From NCBI GenBank assembly GCA_030374765.1, contig JARGXX010000115.1, positions 1 through 64,000 of the forward strand: DNA of 64,000 bases, in the 5' to 3' direction. Under the pieces are notes generated by a model. The model did not search any database. It was not told the DNA's origin and saw only the letters and a program-made list of their open reading frames with translations. Shown here piece after piece: positions 44,075-55,414 of this stretch. A program made the translations under genes and the position numbers. Positions within the stretch are counted from its first letter, which is position 1; every line of letters starts with the position of its first letter. Source of the DNA: Agarophyton chilense. Lineage: Eukaryota; Rhodophyta; Florideophyceae; Gracilariales; Gracilariaceae.

Positions 44075-46672
44075 GTGCTGACCAGGGAGAGCTCGCCTCC
44101 CTGCTCCCGCGCTGGGAAGCCCAAGATTCTCTTGAGGCTTCCCAAATTTCCGACGTACGGAATCAATCCGCCGGACGGAAAGCGAGTACAGTTTGACTGT
44201 GAGTCACATCGTTCTTGGAGACGTTATACTTGTCCGTCAAAACGGGAAAGTTACCTCATGGTAGTATCTAAAAGAAAGTATAAGGTCTATGCCGACATCG
44301 GCTCCGACAGGAATCCGTTATCTCGTCGATTGAATATCCTGGATACAAATGCTGGTCCGAACTTTATACGGGAATCGGAGCTCGCTCCTGCTGACTTAGA
44401 ACGTATTCGATACGGTCCTTTACCGGACATCCGGGATGCTAACAAAAATGTTGTGAAGACACTGGGAACAGTCCGACTTGTGGTGCGTTTGGGACGCTTT
44501 GTAGTCCTAGTCGACTTCATTGTCTGTAAGACATTAGCTGCACCAGTGGTACTGGGATGTGATTATTGCGACAAGTTTGTCGAAGCCATTCGCCCGCGAA
44601 GAAAACTAGTGGAACTATATGATGGGTCAATGGTACCAATTGTTCGCGAGCCAATGCGTCGTTGCCCCGAAGCACCTCCACTTCCACCATCTGTGGAATA
44701 CGGGAAATCCCGAGGACGTGTCTCGCCGAGGATTCGAGTAGCGAAGATTGCCATGCCGAAGGCACAAACCCAAACTTGGGTTCAAGTAAGAACAGAACGA
44801 CACGGACTCGTGGTAATTCAACCGAATACTCGGATGTACGAATCTCGTCAATTGCTAGTCGCTAACGGCATTGTTCAGGTTGATCCTGGTAGCCCCTTTT
44901 GGATACTAGTGAGTAACTTCACCGATAACGATTATCAGATACCGAAGAATCAGGTTGTTGCAACAGCTTTGCGTCATCCCACAGTGGTGGTCCCTACTCA
45001 TATTTCTACTGCAGAAGTATTGGGATTAACCCATGTCGGTGACACAGACGAAGAACCGCAAACTCCGTCTGGAGATCAATTGCAAACGGCAAAGGATCCA
45101 GAGAGCCTGGTCGATGAGATAGACTTAGCACATGTGCTGGAACACTACAGAACGAAGATCAGGTCTATGCTGAAGAAGTATAAATCCATGTGGAGTGGAA
45201 AACTAGGAGAGATCTCCGCTACGGAACACCACATTGATTTGGTCCCAGGGTCACGACCCATCTCCCAACCACCCTACAGCGCGGGACCGCGAACTCGCCA
45301 AATAGAGGAGGAGAATGTCAGAAAAATGCTGGAAGAAGGAGTAATCGAAGCAGCTCAATCTGCTTGGGCCCCACCAGTGGTGCTGGTTCCAAAACCTGAC
45401 GGTTCTTTATGATTCTGTATCGAATATCGAAAACTGAACGCAGTTACAGTTCGGGATACATACCCGTTGCCTCGAATGGACGAATGTATGGACAGCTTAG
45501 GAGAAGCGAAAGTGTTCACCACGTTGGACGCCAACTCTGGCTATTGGCAGGTGCCTGTAGCGGAAGAAGACCAAGACAAAACCGCATTTGCTTGTCACGC
45601 CGGTCTCTACCGTTTCGAAAGGATGCCCTTTGGCTTAACGAATGCACCGGCTACTTTCCAGCGTACTCTGGACATCTTGCTCTCAAGATACAAGTGGAAG
45701 ACTTGTTTAGTCTATTTGGACGATGTGATCATCTTTTCCCAGGATGTGGAAAGCCATTTACGGCATGTCGAGGAGATCCTCAAAGCACTACAGAGCGCAG
45801 GTATCACCTTGAAGTTCAAGAAATGCGAATGGTTCGCTGGCACCGTCCGGTACTTAGGACACGTGATCAAGCCAGGACAGCTTGCCATTCAAGAGGCACA
45901 GACAGCGGCTCTCCGCGAAGTACAACCTCCGTCGACACAGAAGCAATTGCGTTCTTTCCTCAGCTTGTGCAACGTCTACCGACGATTCGTGCCGCGATAC
46001 TCGCATATAGCGGCACCGCTCAACGCAAAGCTGCGTAAAGGACAACCAGTACAGCTGGAACAATTCAGACAAGCTGAAGTGGAAGCGTTCGACACGCTGA
46101 AGACAAAGATTATTACAGCCCCAGTCTTGGTGCTGCCCATCCCCAACCTGCCATACTCAGTGGATACCGACTCTAGCTAGTACCAAGTAGGGTGTGCCCT
46201 TTTTCAAACACACCCTGATGGTGAACGCAAACCCATCGGTTACTGGTCAAGATCGCTGAACGCAGCTGAGAAGAAGTATTCAGTTTCAGAAAAGGAATGC
46301 CTTGCAGTCGTTTGGGTTCTAACCACATTGCGACCGTATCTCCAAGGAGAACGTTTTACCATCAACACGGATCATTCGTCTCTACGATGGTTACTGTCCA
46401 TTACAGACCCGTCTGGTCGTCTCACACGATGGCGCTTACGCCTTTCTGAATTCGATTTCGAAGTGAAGTATAAGAAGGGATTGGCCAATGTCCAAGCTGA
46501 CGCGCTATCGCGACTCAAAACACTGGGCGAAACCCAAGGCGAAATCGATGAAGAGATACCTTGCTTCTACATGGAGACCCATTCACTATCTTTTGAAGAA
46601 GAGGAACAAGAGACCCTTGATGATTATTCGGATGCAGACCCGTTTCTTGCATTAGCAGACACTGACCCTTAA
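44075..46672 (+). pseudogene. TE-A protease-RT-RNase H (two nonsense codons)
   Basis: One frame, -1 relative to gag. The protease has its catalytic motif as DTNA (codon 90), where DTGA or DSGA is normal. RT follows with MPFGLTNAP and the active-site YLDD at 45,713-45,724. RNase H keeps all four acidic positions: VDTD, the Glu of SEKECLA, NTDHSSL and QADALS. TGA at 45,410-45,412 interrupts the first RT motif (between GSL and FCIEYRKLN), and TAG at 46,178-46,180 sits in the first RNase H motif. A stop at 46,670 separates it from the integrase. These stops and DTNA make it inactive. Confidence 0.88.
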
Positions 46673-48847
46673 GTTCAACTCGAGCGAATCTCGTGCACTG
46701 AGCTCCTCAATGAGCAACACGCCGATACGTTTTGTGCGTCGATACGCTCTCGTCGTAACGGGGGGGAGGAGCTCCCCTTTTCACTCGATTCACGAGGAAT
46801 ACTGTTAAGACATGTGGAAAAGCATGATCAAATCGTGATTCCACAGGTCTTGAAGAGTCGAGTACTGCATCTGACACACTACAGCAGGCTGTCTGGTCAT
46901 CCAGGAGGAACGAAGTTGTTCATGCGTCCAAGAAGAGATTTTACTGGCCTACTTTGGCAATGGAATGCCATGCTACAGTGAGGTTGTGCACAACATGTGC
47001 GAAGAATCGCGTGAAGCTTTACAGGAAGCGGAAACCGATGAAGTTATTCCAGGCGAAAGCGCCTTTACAATACGTCAGTATCGACATCCTAGGGGAATTG
47101 ATTCGCTCAAGGCGAGGTGATCGCTACCTATTGGTAATCACCGACCGCTTCTCGAAGCTAGTGCGGACTGTGCCGCTGAAGCGGATAACCGCAACCGTAA
47201 TCGCACATGCGTTTATCAAACACTGGGTATTTATATACGGACCACCAGAAGTTCTGTTATCAGATAATGGGAAGCAATTCGTTGCGAAGTTCTTTCAGAA
47301 TGTTTGCCGCATTATGGGCGTTCGAAACTTGTTTACGATGACCTATCATCCGCCATGCAACGGTCAGGTGGAGCGTTTCAACCGCACGCTGATAGCAGCA
47401 TTACGACATCGCGGACCACCCTAAAGAATGGGACATGTTTACTGATACTCTGTGCTACGCGTACAATACGCAAATGCATACCTCTACAAAGACGGCACCG
47501 TTCGACCTCGTGCTCTCACGTAACCCTCCGGCTTTACCGGTTGCGCTCGACGACGAGACAGAATTGGACGCGCCGATCCCGGCTAAGTACCATCTGAAAT
47601 GGAGGAATGACCTGAAGGCCAGAGCGGAAGAAGCCGCTAAAGAGTTATCGAAAACGCAAGCTCGCTATAAGCGAAACTATGACGTCAGAAGGCGAAGAGG
47701 AAATCCGGCAATTCGAGTAGGAGGTCACGTCTTCGTGCGAGTTGAAAGACCGGACAAACAGGAAGAATCTCGTCATAAGTTGTTGCCGATAGCGGCTGGA
47801 CCCTTCAAAGTTGTGGACCTTGATGAAGAAACAGTGGTCATCAAGATAGGTGAGGACGTCGAACGTGTATCGCGCGATCGCGTTGAATTCGCACCTGACC
47901 CTCAAGTGGAAGTCCAGGTATCTGGTAGAACTAAGGAGGCAATTGCGACGGAACGTCAAGGCAAAAGCCCAAGTGATTCTGAGGAGAGTGAACCGCCACC
48001 AATGGCTCGAGCGGAGGAGAAAGCTGCTGATCTGCCACCGCCGGCGGTTGCGTACGCCAATCACGGACAGCTTCCGAAATATCGGAATATGCCCCGTGGC
48101 ACGCACACACCCGTAAGTACAGAAATGGAACCTGAAAGCAGGAAAGATGTTTTGGAATTTGGCCCCAAAGACTTGGAAACGAGTGCACGCGAAAACGCGC
48201 TGTTGCCGCTTCAGGCTGAACCGTCAGGTGAAGCGCCACTCGCTGTTCCGCCGATATCGGCTCCCATCCCTCGTGGGCAGGAAGAAGAAGAATTATCACC
48301 TCCTGTCGTGTTGCAAGCACCATCGTCCACCCAACAGCGGTCAGAATCGGATAAACCGAAGGAAGTTCATCCACGAATGGAATTGAGAAGTAGCAAGAAG
48401 TACGCTTCTATGGAACCTGGAAAACAGGATTGCTCTTTATCTGAGAAAGGTTCTCAAGGAATGAGTACACTGCCCCTGCGGGCAGAACGACAGTTAGTCG
48501 ACGAGCGAACGCTTAGAGACGCGGAGACTGCTAACACAGAGATGCTTGGGTCAGCCCTAAGGCATTTCAAACCTGTTAACAGGAGTCTCGCGCCAACAGC
48601 GAAAGCATTGGGAAACGCCCAGGAATATGTTGTGGATCGCATATGTGAACATGACGAGCATGAAGATACCAGAAAATTACTGTATCGAGTCCGTTGGTAC
48701 GGTTTTCCTCCGGAAGCGGATACGTGGGAACCTATAGCTCATATCCCCCGTTCGCAACTCGTGCGATATCATCGACGCATGCGATTACCACTCCCCAGGG
48801 AGATCGACTCCTCGATAGTACGGCTCATGGGCACATCCCATTTCTAA
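46673..48847 (+). pseudogene. TE-A integrase with chromodomain, copy 2 (frameshifted)
   Basis: The zinc-binding HHCC region begins at 46,673 and shifts frame near 46,945. The core at 46,954-47,424 has the catalytic triad (Asp of SIDILGE, Asp of LLSDNG, Glu of NGQVERFN). A second frame change near 47,415 leads to the C-terminal part, open from 47,435 to 48,847 (470 codons). Residues 397-450 of that part form a chromodomain (YVVDRI, VRWYGF, DTWEP, HIPRSQL), which in chromoviruses directs integration to marked chromatin. A Pro/Glu-rich linker precedes it. Confidence 0.88.
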
Positions 48848-48960
48848 GTATGGGCTACCAAAATAGTAAAAACTCGAAAGGCAAGAAGAATACAAGAAAT
48901 CATATGGAAGAAAATTGAAAACACGCAAGCACAGGACATTTACTGATCATCACCTAGGAA

Positions 48961-49076
48961 GAACTCGAGAAGCGAGAGAAGAAGGATTGAAGAACTCGAG
49001 AAGCGAGAAAAGAAGGATTGAAGAACTCGAGAAGCGAGAAAAGATGATTGAAGAACTCGAGAAGCGAGAAGAGATG
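48961..49076 (+). repeat. 31-base tandem repeat in TE-A, copy 2
   Basis: Same four units as 2,381-2,496. Confidence 0.9.
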
Positions 49077-49182
49077 AAGACTAGAAGATAAGAAGGGAAT
49101 CTGAAGACACGAAGTCATCTGAGTTTTATTGGCATCAAGATATCACGGCAAGTGTGTTGACTAGGAGTCTTTTCTAGGATTA

Positions 49183-51009
49183 TCAAAGAGACGTGCGAGC
49201 ACACAGGTTCGCAAGAAGTTGTGCGCGATCACCCTCAACTTGGTCCACGGGAAAGCCCGCATCTAAGAAGAACTGCCTCAGCGGATCCAAGCCTGGATCT
49301 TCGACCGGCACTGCACTTGGTTGTTGGGTAAACCCATGAGAGTACTCTTGAGCTACTCCCGCCGCTGCGGATTGATCGACGGAAGTCGATACGCCTGCCA
49401 GCTCTTGCTCGTCCTCGTAACCGAGTTCAGCCTCAGCTCCCGGCGCTTCCTCACATGGTTCCTCTCCGTTCTCGGATGGAGTAGCATCGTACACGTATCC
49501 AGTAAGCTGGTTCGGTGGCATGTCACGCGGGTTCTCCCGAAGAAAGCGAGCCTGCTCGGAGGTGATCAACTGGCGCGTCCAGGGGTCGTACCAAACGAAA
49601 TCTCCAGCACTTGCTGCTCGTCCAGGAGAATGGTCGTAGTGTCTTGCACGGGTTCCGCGAGCGGATTGATCAGCTGGCACTCCAGACCAGTCGACACCGT
49701 CGATTACATCCACAAGATGGAGGAAGTCGGCATGGTTCGCACAGGATCCCAGGACAAGGGAAAGATCGAATTCTCTCGCATACTTTCGCCCTGTGGGCGA
49801 CATGTACCAAACTCTAAAGGTATCATAAGCATCCCACAGGAAGAACACGGCCATCTTGGCGATAAACTCGGTATAAACCACCGTCCAATATCCCGAGAAC
49901 GGGTCGTTAACCAACGCGGACCCGATGTAGGAGATCGCCGGTGGGAGCTCCACAGGGCAACCACGAGGACTCTCCATCGCCACCGAATGCTCCGGAATAC
50001 CGACGTAGGGCCCGAAGCGCGCGTTCCGCCGGATGCAGTCAATCTCGATCATGTGATACGGCACCAAATAGCCCAAACGTGATCGAGTACGACGTTCCCA
50101 ACGGGGATAATCCCAATAGGGAATGTCACTCTTTCGAAGGAAGCGAAACTCCGCACGGAGAAGAGGTTGCTGAAAGCAGAGAGCTGGATCACGCCCACCG
50201 CGCACACCGCGCCAACCGCTAACATCGACTTCAACGAGTGTCTCGATATACGAGTAACCTTCACCGTCAGTACGGGCTTTCCAGGTATCCAGTTCCCAGT
50301 CCTGCGGGAGGAGAACCGTACTGATGAATCCGTGAAGACGCTGGTAAATCAGCTTGGTGAACCGCGTACGGGCTTCGGATAAGGTTTCCGTTGAATATCG
50401 CGCAATCGCGTTGTCTGGCAAAGCAATATGGCTCGCCCAGTCGTCGCTATGAATCGGGTGTTCCGGAATACCGTCAGGGAAGTACCCACCGTGTACATAC
50501 TGTTGTATCAACGCGTCATCGCGGATAGCAACTGTATCAAACCAGGGCGCTTGCGCGAAAAGTTCAACGTTGTCGAGAGGATCTCGTCCATAGAATTCCG
50601 CACGGTGCGGGTAGCTCCGCTGAGCACGACGAGAAGGAGCTCGAATCACACCCGCAGAGGCGACGTAAGCCGCGTTCGGCATCCGAGCCACGGTTGGCTG
50701 AGGTAACGGTACCGACCGGAATCCGGTGTACGGGGTGGGGAACGAACGGTATGGACCGAGTTGAGCAGTAGGCTGCGACGCAGAACCAGCAGTGTTTGAC
50801 GGAGCCCCAGAAGGCACATCCTCAGAGGAGGGCTGAAACGGGTTGTACCCGGCGTTCGGATCCATCGGGAAAGATCGAGCTGAAGAGCGGTGAGGAACAG
50901 AATGCTGTTGAGAACTGTAGGAGTTGGTCGTGCGGCGAGGAATTCGTGATGACGATGAGTACCCGGAACACCGGTCCGACTGCGTATAAACGCTTCTTGC
51001 GTCCCCCAT
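49183..51009 (-). CDS. Antisense 608-residue ORF in TE-A, copy 2
   Basis: Unbroken 608-codon frame opposite to gag-pol, between the chromodomain and the 3' LTR. Its ATG lies 25 bases from the LTR edge, so transcription would have to start in or near the 3' LTR on the minus strand. Residues 1-110 are Ser/Pro/Gln-rich; 115-430 look folded and aromatic-rich (motifs such as PYWDYPRW, SGYWTVVYTEF and DAYDTFRVWY); 450-560 are acidic; the end is mixed. No catalytic motif, signal peptide or clear membrane helix stands out and I do not recognise the family. Antisense accessory ORFs in this position are known from some plant Ty3/gypsy lineages (Tat group), but I see no similarity to them. It is intact although gag-pol is broken. 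Confidence 0.7.
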   Translation of the reverse strand: MGDARSVYTQSDRCSGYSSSSRIPRRTTNSYSSQQHSVPHRSSARSFPMDPNAGYNPFQPSSEDVPSGAPSNTAGSASQPTAQLGPYRSFPTPYTGFRSVPLPQPTVARMPNAAYVASAGVIRAPSRRAQRSYPHRAEFYGRDPLDNVELFAQAPWFDTVAIRDDALIQQYVHGGYFPDGIPEHPIHSDDWASHIALPDNAIARYSTETLSEARTRFTKLIYQRLHGFISTVLLPQDWELDTWKARTDGEGYSYIETLVEVDVSGWRGVRGGRDPALCFQQPLLRAEFRFLRKSDIPYWDYPRWERRTRSRLGYLVPYHMIEIDCIRRNARFGPYVGIPEHSVAMESPRGCPVELPPAISYIGSALVNDPFSGYWTVVYTEFIAKMAVFFLWDAYDTFRVWYMSPTGRKYAREFDLSLVLGSCANHADFLHLVDVIDGVDWSGVPADQSARGTRARHYDHSPGRAASAGDFVWYDPWTRQLITSEQARFLRENPRDMPPNQLTGYVYDATPSENGEEPCEEAPGAEAELGYEDEQELAGVSTSVDQSAAAGVAQEYSHGFTQQPSAVPVEDPGLDPLRQFFLDAGFPVDQVEGDRAQLLANLCARTSL

Positions 51010-51033
51010 GGTTTGCGCTTAACGAGGGGGGTA

Positions 51034-51700
51034 TGTAGTATTCTACTATGTCGGGGAATCCGATAGGATGATTTTTCGCGAAATCGCGGTTGGAACTCAT
51101 AAGTGAGTGATGTCATCAAACTTGTGATATGAAACGGCACACCGCGTAGAATGCCAGGAGGCAGGGTACATTAGTGGAACACGTGGCATCACGAGTGGAT
51201 TGGCTTGCAACGGCGCATGTAGTGGCGATCCACGTGGCTGGTTTTACTACCCTTTGTAGCTAGACGTCCATTAGGGACCATACCCATACTGTGGTTTGGC
51301 TAAGTGGCTGACCACTGTGTATTATTTATATATTTATTTGGGCACTCACCCTGGCACACAGTATATAGTGCACCAGAGGTGAGCACCGACTCCAAGTAAA
51401 GGAGACAACATGGGCATCATGACTATTCTGTTCCTCGCTTAGGATTCCTTAACTGGAGATCCGGAAGAGCCATAATAGATAGTCAGCCCCCAACCACTTC
51501 ACGAGCCGTCTCGTACCTACGTTCCATCAACATTTTACAGTTGCACTGTTCACCCTCGCTGGCGAGTAGTGGCCTTACACCCCACTTCCAGCTCGCTGGT
51601 GTTGTAGCTCTACCACCGCTTTAACTTCGCCGCAAGCGACCCATCGGCAGTCCGAACGCTGTCGCAGGTGTCTTCTCTCTCCGTTAGAGCGGATACTACA
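51034..51700 (+). repeat. TE-A 3' LTR, copy 2
   Basis: 667 bases with inverted ends TGTAGTAT and ATACTACA. Preceded by the purine tract GAGGGGGG at 51,024-51,031. Followed directly by TE-B integrase sequence. Confidence 0.92.
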
Positions 51701-52974
51701 TTTCCATCTACTTGGACATTTCGGGTGGGAAAAGACATATTTGCTTTGCTCATAACATTGTTTTCTGGAAGCGCATGTTCGGAGACATTCAGGAGTTTGT
51801 CAGACATTGTGAAGCGTGCCAGTTCAAGAAAGAGTCAAGAACACTACAGAATGGAAACCTCCAGCCACATCAAGTTCCAGAAGCAAGTTAGGATGTCATC
51901 TCAATGGATTTTCTTTCAGAATTTCCGATGTCTCGCACAGGGAACGACTCAGTGCTGGTTGTAGTCGAGAAACTTTCAAAGAGAGCAATATTTATACCTA
52001 CAAAGAAGACTCTAAATTCAATGGATGTTGTACAATTGTGGTTTGATCACGTTTTTTCTAAACAAGGAGGTCCGAAGACCATCATCTTGGATAGGGACAA
52101 ACTATTCAAGTCACATTACTGCAAAGACATCACGAAGATGTTGAGTGTCGATCTCAATATGGCTACAAAGGGACATCCCCAAACAGATGGTCAGTCCGAA
52201 AACATGGTCAGGACTCTCTCAGAAATGATCCGAGGTAGGGTACAGAAGAATCCCGAACAGTGGGACTCTATGTTGACTGAACTGGAATTTTTTTACAACT
52301 CAGCACCAAACAAGAGTACAGGGGTAACGCAGTTCGAAGTAGACATAGGACGGGTACCAGAGTCAGAACTCTCAAGAAAGTTTTCGAGAACAGATACTAT
52401 CTTTCCAGCGGCCGTGAACTATTTGGAAAGACGACAAGCTTTTTGTACGTTGGCCAAGAATAATTTGACCATCGCTATTGCACGTCCAACTTTTTATGCA
52501 AATCAGAAACGGAACCATGTGGAGTTTGAGGTAAGAGATTTGGTGTTGCTCAAGACCGAGAGCACAAATGCGTTCACGCAAGTTGGACTTGCAAGGAAAT
52601 GGCAACCAAAGTTTATGGGACCGTTTTCGGTAAAGCAAGTCATGGGACCGGTCACCTACAAGATTGAACTACCACCCGCAATGAAGAAAGCACATAATAT
52701 TTTTCATGTATCTCGATTACGGATGTTTAAACGACTAGAGGGTAATACCGAGTCACTATCTATAGTTATTGATGCGAAAGGTACAGTGGAACAAGAAGTG
52801 ATTCCTATCTTGGACACTGGAAAATTCAATCGCAGAAGACAGTATTTGGTACAGTTCGAAGGTAATGCACAAGAGGAGGCAATCTGGGTGAACAAGAACG
52901 AGTTGGCAAATTGTGCCGAGCTCATCAAAGACTTTGAAAATTTGCCGCGGTCGTCAAGTTCTAAGAGAGGGTGA
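51701..52974 (+). pseudogene. TE-B integrase, copy 2
   Basis: Same sequence, TAG (51,889) and frame change as in copy 1. Confidence 0.82.
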
Positions 52975-52975
52975 A

Positions 52976-53168
52976 TGTAATAGAACTATATCATGGCAAC
53001 CTTTCGTATTTGTATTGAACAAATACCCACGAGAGAATGTTCGAACCAGGTTCAAACATTCAAATACTAGCTCTACGAGTATATAAGGGTAGGACCGGTA
53101 GAACGTTCAACCAAAGAAGAGAGCTAGCCTCAAAAGTATTAAAAGTGAATTAACGTTTAGTAAGAGCC
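52976..53168 (+). repeat. TE-B 3' LTR, copy 2 (end missing)
   Basis: Same as 6,396-6,588. Confidence 0.85.
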
Positions 53169-53215
53169 GGGGGCCTATCGGTGACGTAGGTGGTAGCGCC
53201 AGCACGCCCTTGTCT
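53169..53215 (+). repeat. 47-base repeat after TE-B 3' LTR, copy 2
   Basis: Same as 6,589-6,635. Confidence 0.9.
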
Positions 53216-53407
53216 ATGGGTTTTCATGCCGTTGAGAAGATAGCAGGGTCCACTCTAATAAGAGTCGGAGGAGTTACTCTGACAGCACTGGCATATTTGG
53301 GGGCTTCCGCAAGCGTTTTCCAGCCTGGAGGTGGTGTAATTACGTACGTGAGGGGGCACCTCCTTGGAGCCCTTGGGCGAGGCCGTCGCCTCACCTTCTA
53401 CCGTGCC

Positions 53408-53430
53408 GGGGGGGGGGGGGGGGGGGGGGG
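53408..53430 (+). repeat. Poly-G run of 23, copy 2
   Basis: Same length as copy 1. Confidence 0.95.
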
Positions 53431-54368
53431 ACGTGGGATTTCTAAATCACTCTCGTTGTCGAAGAAGGCTTTCAATTTGGCGAATTGACGGAGTGGTTCA
53501 GTATCATCCGCTGCTTGCCGCTTAGGGTTAGGTAGACCTGATCAGTAAACGACTTTGCGGTTCTTTTATCCATGTTCTTCTTTCTAGGATCATCTTGCTA
53601 GCGGCCAGATGATGGGGATCGCCTAGGCCGCAAATTACAGAAGTGCATGGGCTAGTCAAAGCGATTTTCGCCTGTGCCGTGGTTGCAAAGTGGTGCTGTG
53701 AGTCGGTGTGCAGAACTTGGCGCATGAATCATGCCTCGAGTGGTGTGAATGTTAGCCATTTATCTGTTGCGTCCTTGTTTCTTTCCAAGCGGGGGGCGGT
53801 AGATTGTTCTACAAACTTCTCCTTGCAATAGCGTATTTCCCAAACGATTAAGTTGCCACCAAAGCGACGAACTGCTTAAAAGGTCTGCCTGTCCTTTCCC
53901 ATTAAGACAGGGTAAAGCATTCTAGGAGAAGCCTTGCAGTCCTATCCTCCCTTTCATCATCAGGGCGGCCGTAAAGTTTTACACCAATAGTAAGACGCGC
54001 TTATTGTCACAGAGGCCGCTACACACGTAGGGTTTGGGCTCCGGGTACTTCTCCTTGAGATGAAGCCTTCCTATCATCATACACTTACTGGCACTACCCT
54101 CACGACAACAAGAAACAACTGAGCCGGTTCTTGTATCAACAGTCGGGGAAAACAGTGTAATAGGTAGCGCATTAAATAAATTATTTGTAGGTGAAAGGGC
54201 AACCCCGCCGCGCTACTGATAATAGTCGACACCGCTGGACATCTACCGATGCCGCATTTGTAAAGAGTGTATCCGCGCCTCGAACTCAAGTCACTCGTCG
54301 GGTCTTTTCTGCCCCAACTCTTCCCCGCTAAAGGCCATCGCCTGTTCTTGATGCTGGAAGATCTGGTG

Positions 54369-54731
54369 CTACATCATAAAGCGCCGAGCAGAAGCTCTCT
54401 GTAGTCCTGCCGGTGCCAGCAGAGCACAAAGATCTGCTTGGTGAAACCGTAAAAATAGTAACCAGTACACAAGAGGAGGTGCTCGGAAAGTACTGCTGGG
54501 ACGTAAACGAGCTGCTGATTGCCCGGCATACACAAAGACATCCGTACTGGTGAAAACGTTGCCCACCAGGATATCTGGCGAGGACTGCGTTGGATGTTGC
54601 TGATACTGGCTTGTGCGTGAAAAATGTTTCGAGTGCTTTTCAATAGATACGACGAGCATTAGTGTTGTTCCATAGTGGGGATCCTTCGTTGTACTACCGA
54701 CAATGCCCAAAGTGTGTGGCGCACACTTCAT
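54369..54731 (-). CDS. Small possible membrane protein, block 2 left-arm frameshifted form
   Basis: Same frameshifted form as 7,789-8,151. A private SNP (54,858) sits 3 bases outside its TATA element (TATAAAAG read on the minus strand, 54,848-54,855). Confidence 0.25.
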   Translation of the reverse strand: MKCAPHTLGIVGSTTKDPHYGTTLMLVVSIEKHSKHFSRTSQYQQHPTQSSPDILVGNVFTSTDVFVYAGQSAARLRPSSTFRAPPLVYWLLFLRFHQADLCALLAPAGLQRASARRFMM

Positions 54732-55312
54732 ATCTCCAACAGCTTGCTCTGGTTACATGAAAGACAATCTATGTACATTGCAACGCACAAGGTGATGTGG
54801 ACAGTGGTCGATATTTGTCTTGAGTGCAAAACAGGTGGTTTGCTCTGCTTTTATAACGCAGTGTTCTATTAAAAGTCCGAGCTGCGAAGTACAGTAGGAA
54901 TACAACGTTACAATGTCAAAAAGATACGGGCTTGAGACATCAAAGAGCACACGTCCCACAAAAGTTTTGTTTTAACTTTTCAGTTATCCCAAAGATAGGC
55001 CAATGAAGAAATAAATATGAATGTCCGGAACGATCGTTCGTCAGTACGGGTAGTAAGGGTGCCGGGTTGACCAGAGATCAGGTAGAGTTCAAATTGACCC
55101 AACAAAACCCAACCAAGCATCGTCACTGTTATGAAAGACCATTTAATGCGTTCCTACATACCCGCTTCTCATTGCTGCCCCCTTGGCTCTCCAACGCAAC
55201 CACATTTGTTGTCGTGCTCCGGAATGCTTCGCTTCCTCCAACTCTGTTTTTAGTATCATGGATCTGAGAAACAGTATCCTTCATGTGGGACCCATTACCC
55301 GAACAGAAACGG

Positions 55313-55320
55313 TATATAAG
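55313..55320 (+). promoter_or_regulatory. TATA box of secreted-protein gene (block 2)
   Basis: TATATAAG, 95 bases before the ATG at 55,415. Confidence 0.65.
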
Positions 55321-55414
55321 AGCCCCGTCACAGTGAAATACAGCTTCTCATGTTATCCCATCACCCAAGTCGCCAAATCGTTCCCCAAAACACCCAGTTC
55401 TTCGAGCACTCACA

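Larger units (their letters stand above)
40947..51700 (+). mobile_element. TE-A (Ty3/gypsy chromovirus), full length, nested in TE-B
   Basis: 10.75-kb element: 5' LTR, primer-binding site, gag, PR-RT-RNase H-IN-chromodomain, antisense ORF, purine tract, 3' LTR. Domain order and the C-terminal chromodomain place it among Ty3/gypsy chromoviruses. Coding is broken by several stops and at least four frame changes, so it cannot move on its own. It splits TE-B between the RT/RNase H region and the integrase zinc finger; TE-B's RNase H is missing and no short target duplication is visible, so the insertion came with loss of target DNA or was later rearranged. Confidence 0.92.
51701..53168 (+). mobile_element. 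TE-B, 3' part, copy 2
   Basis: Integrase from its zinc finger onward, chromodomain-like tail, purine tract and truncated 3' LTR (52,976-53,168). Identical to 5,121-6,588. Confidence 0.88.

Noticed and set aside
45410..45412. Programmed stop readthrough in TE-A pol
   Set aside because: The stop falls inside a conserved RT motif, not at the gag-pol junction, and other random stops are present.
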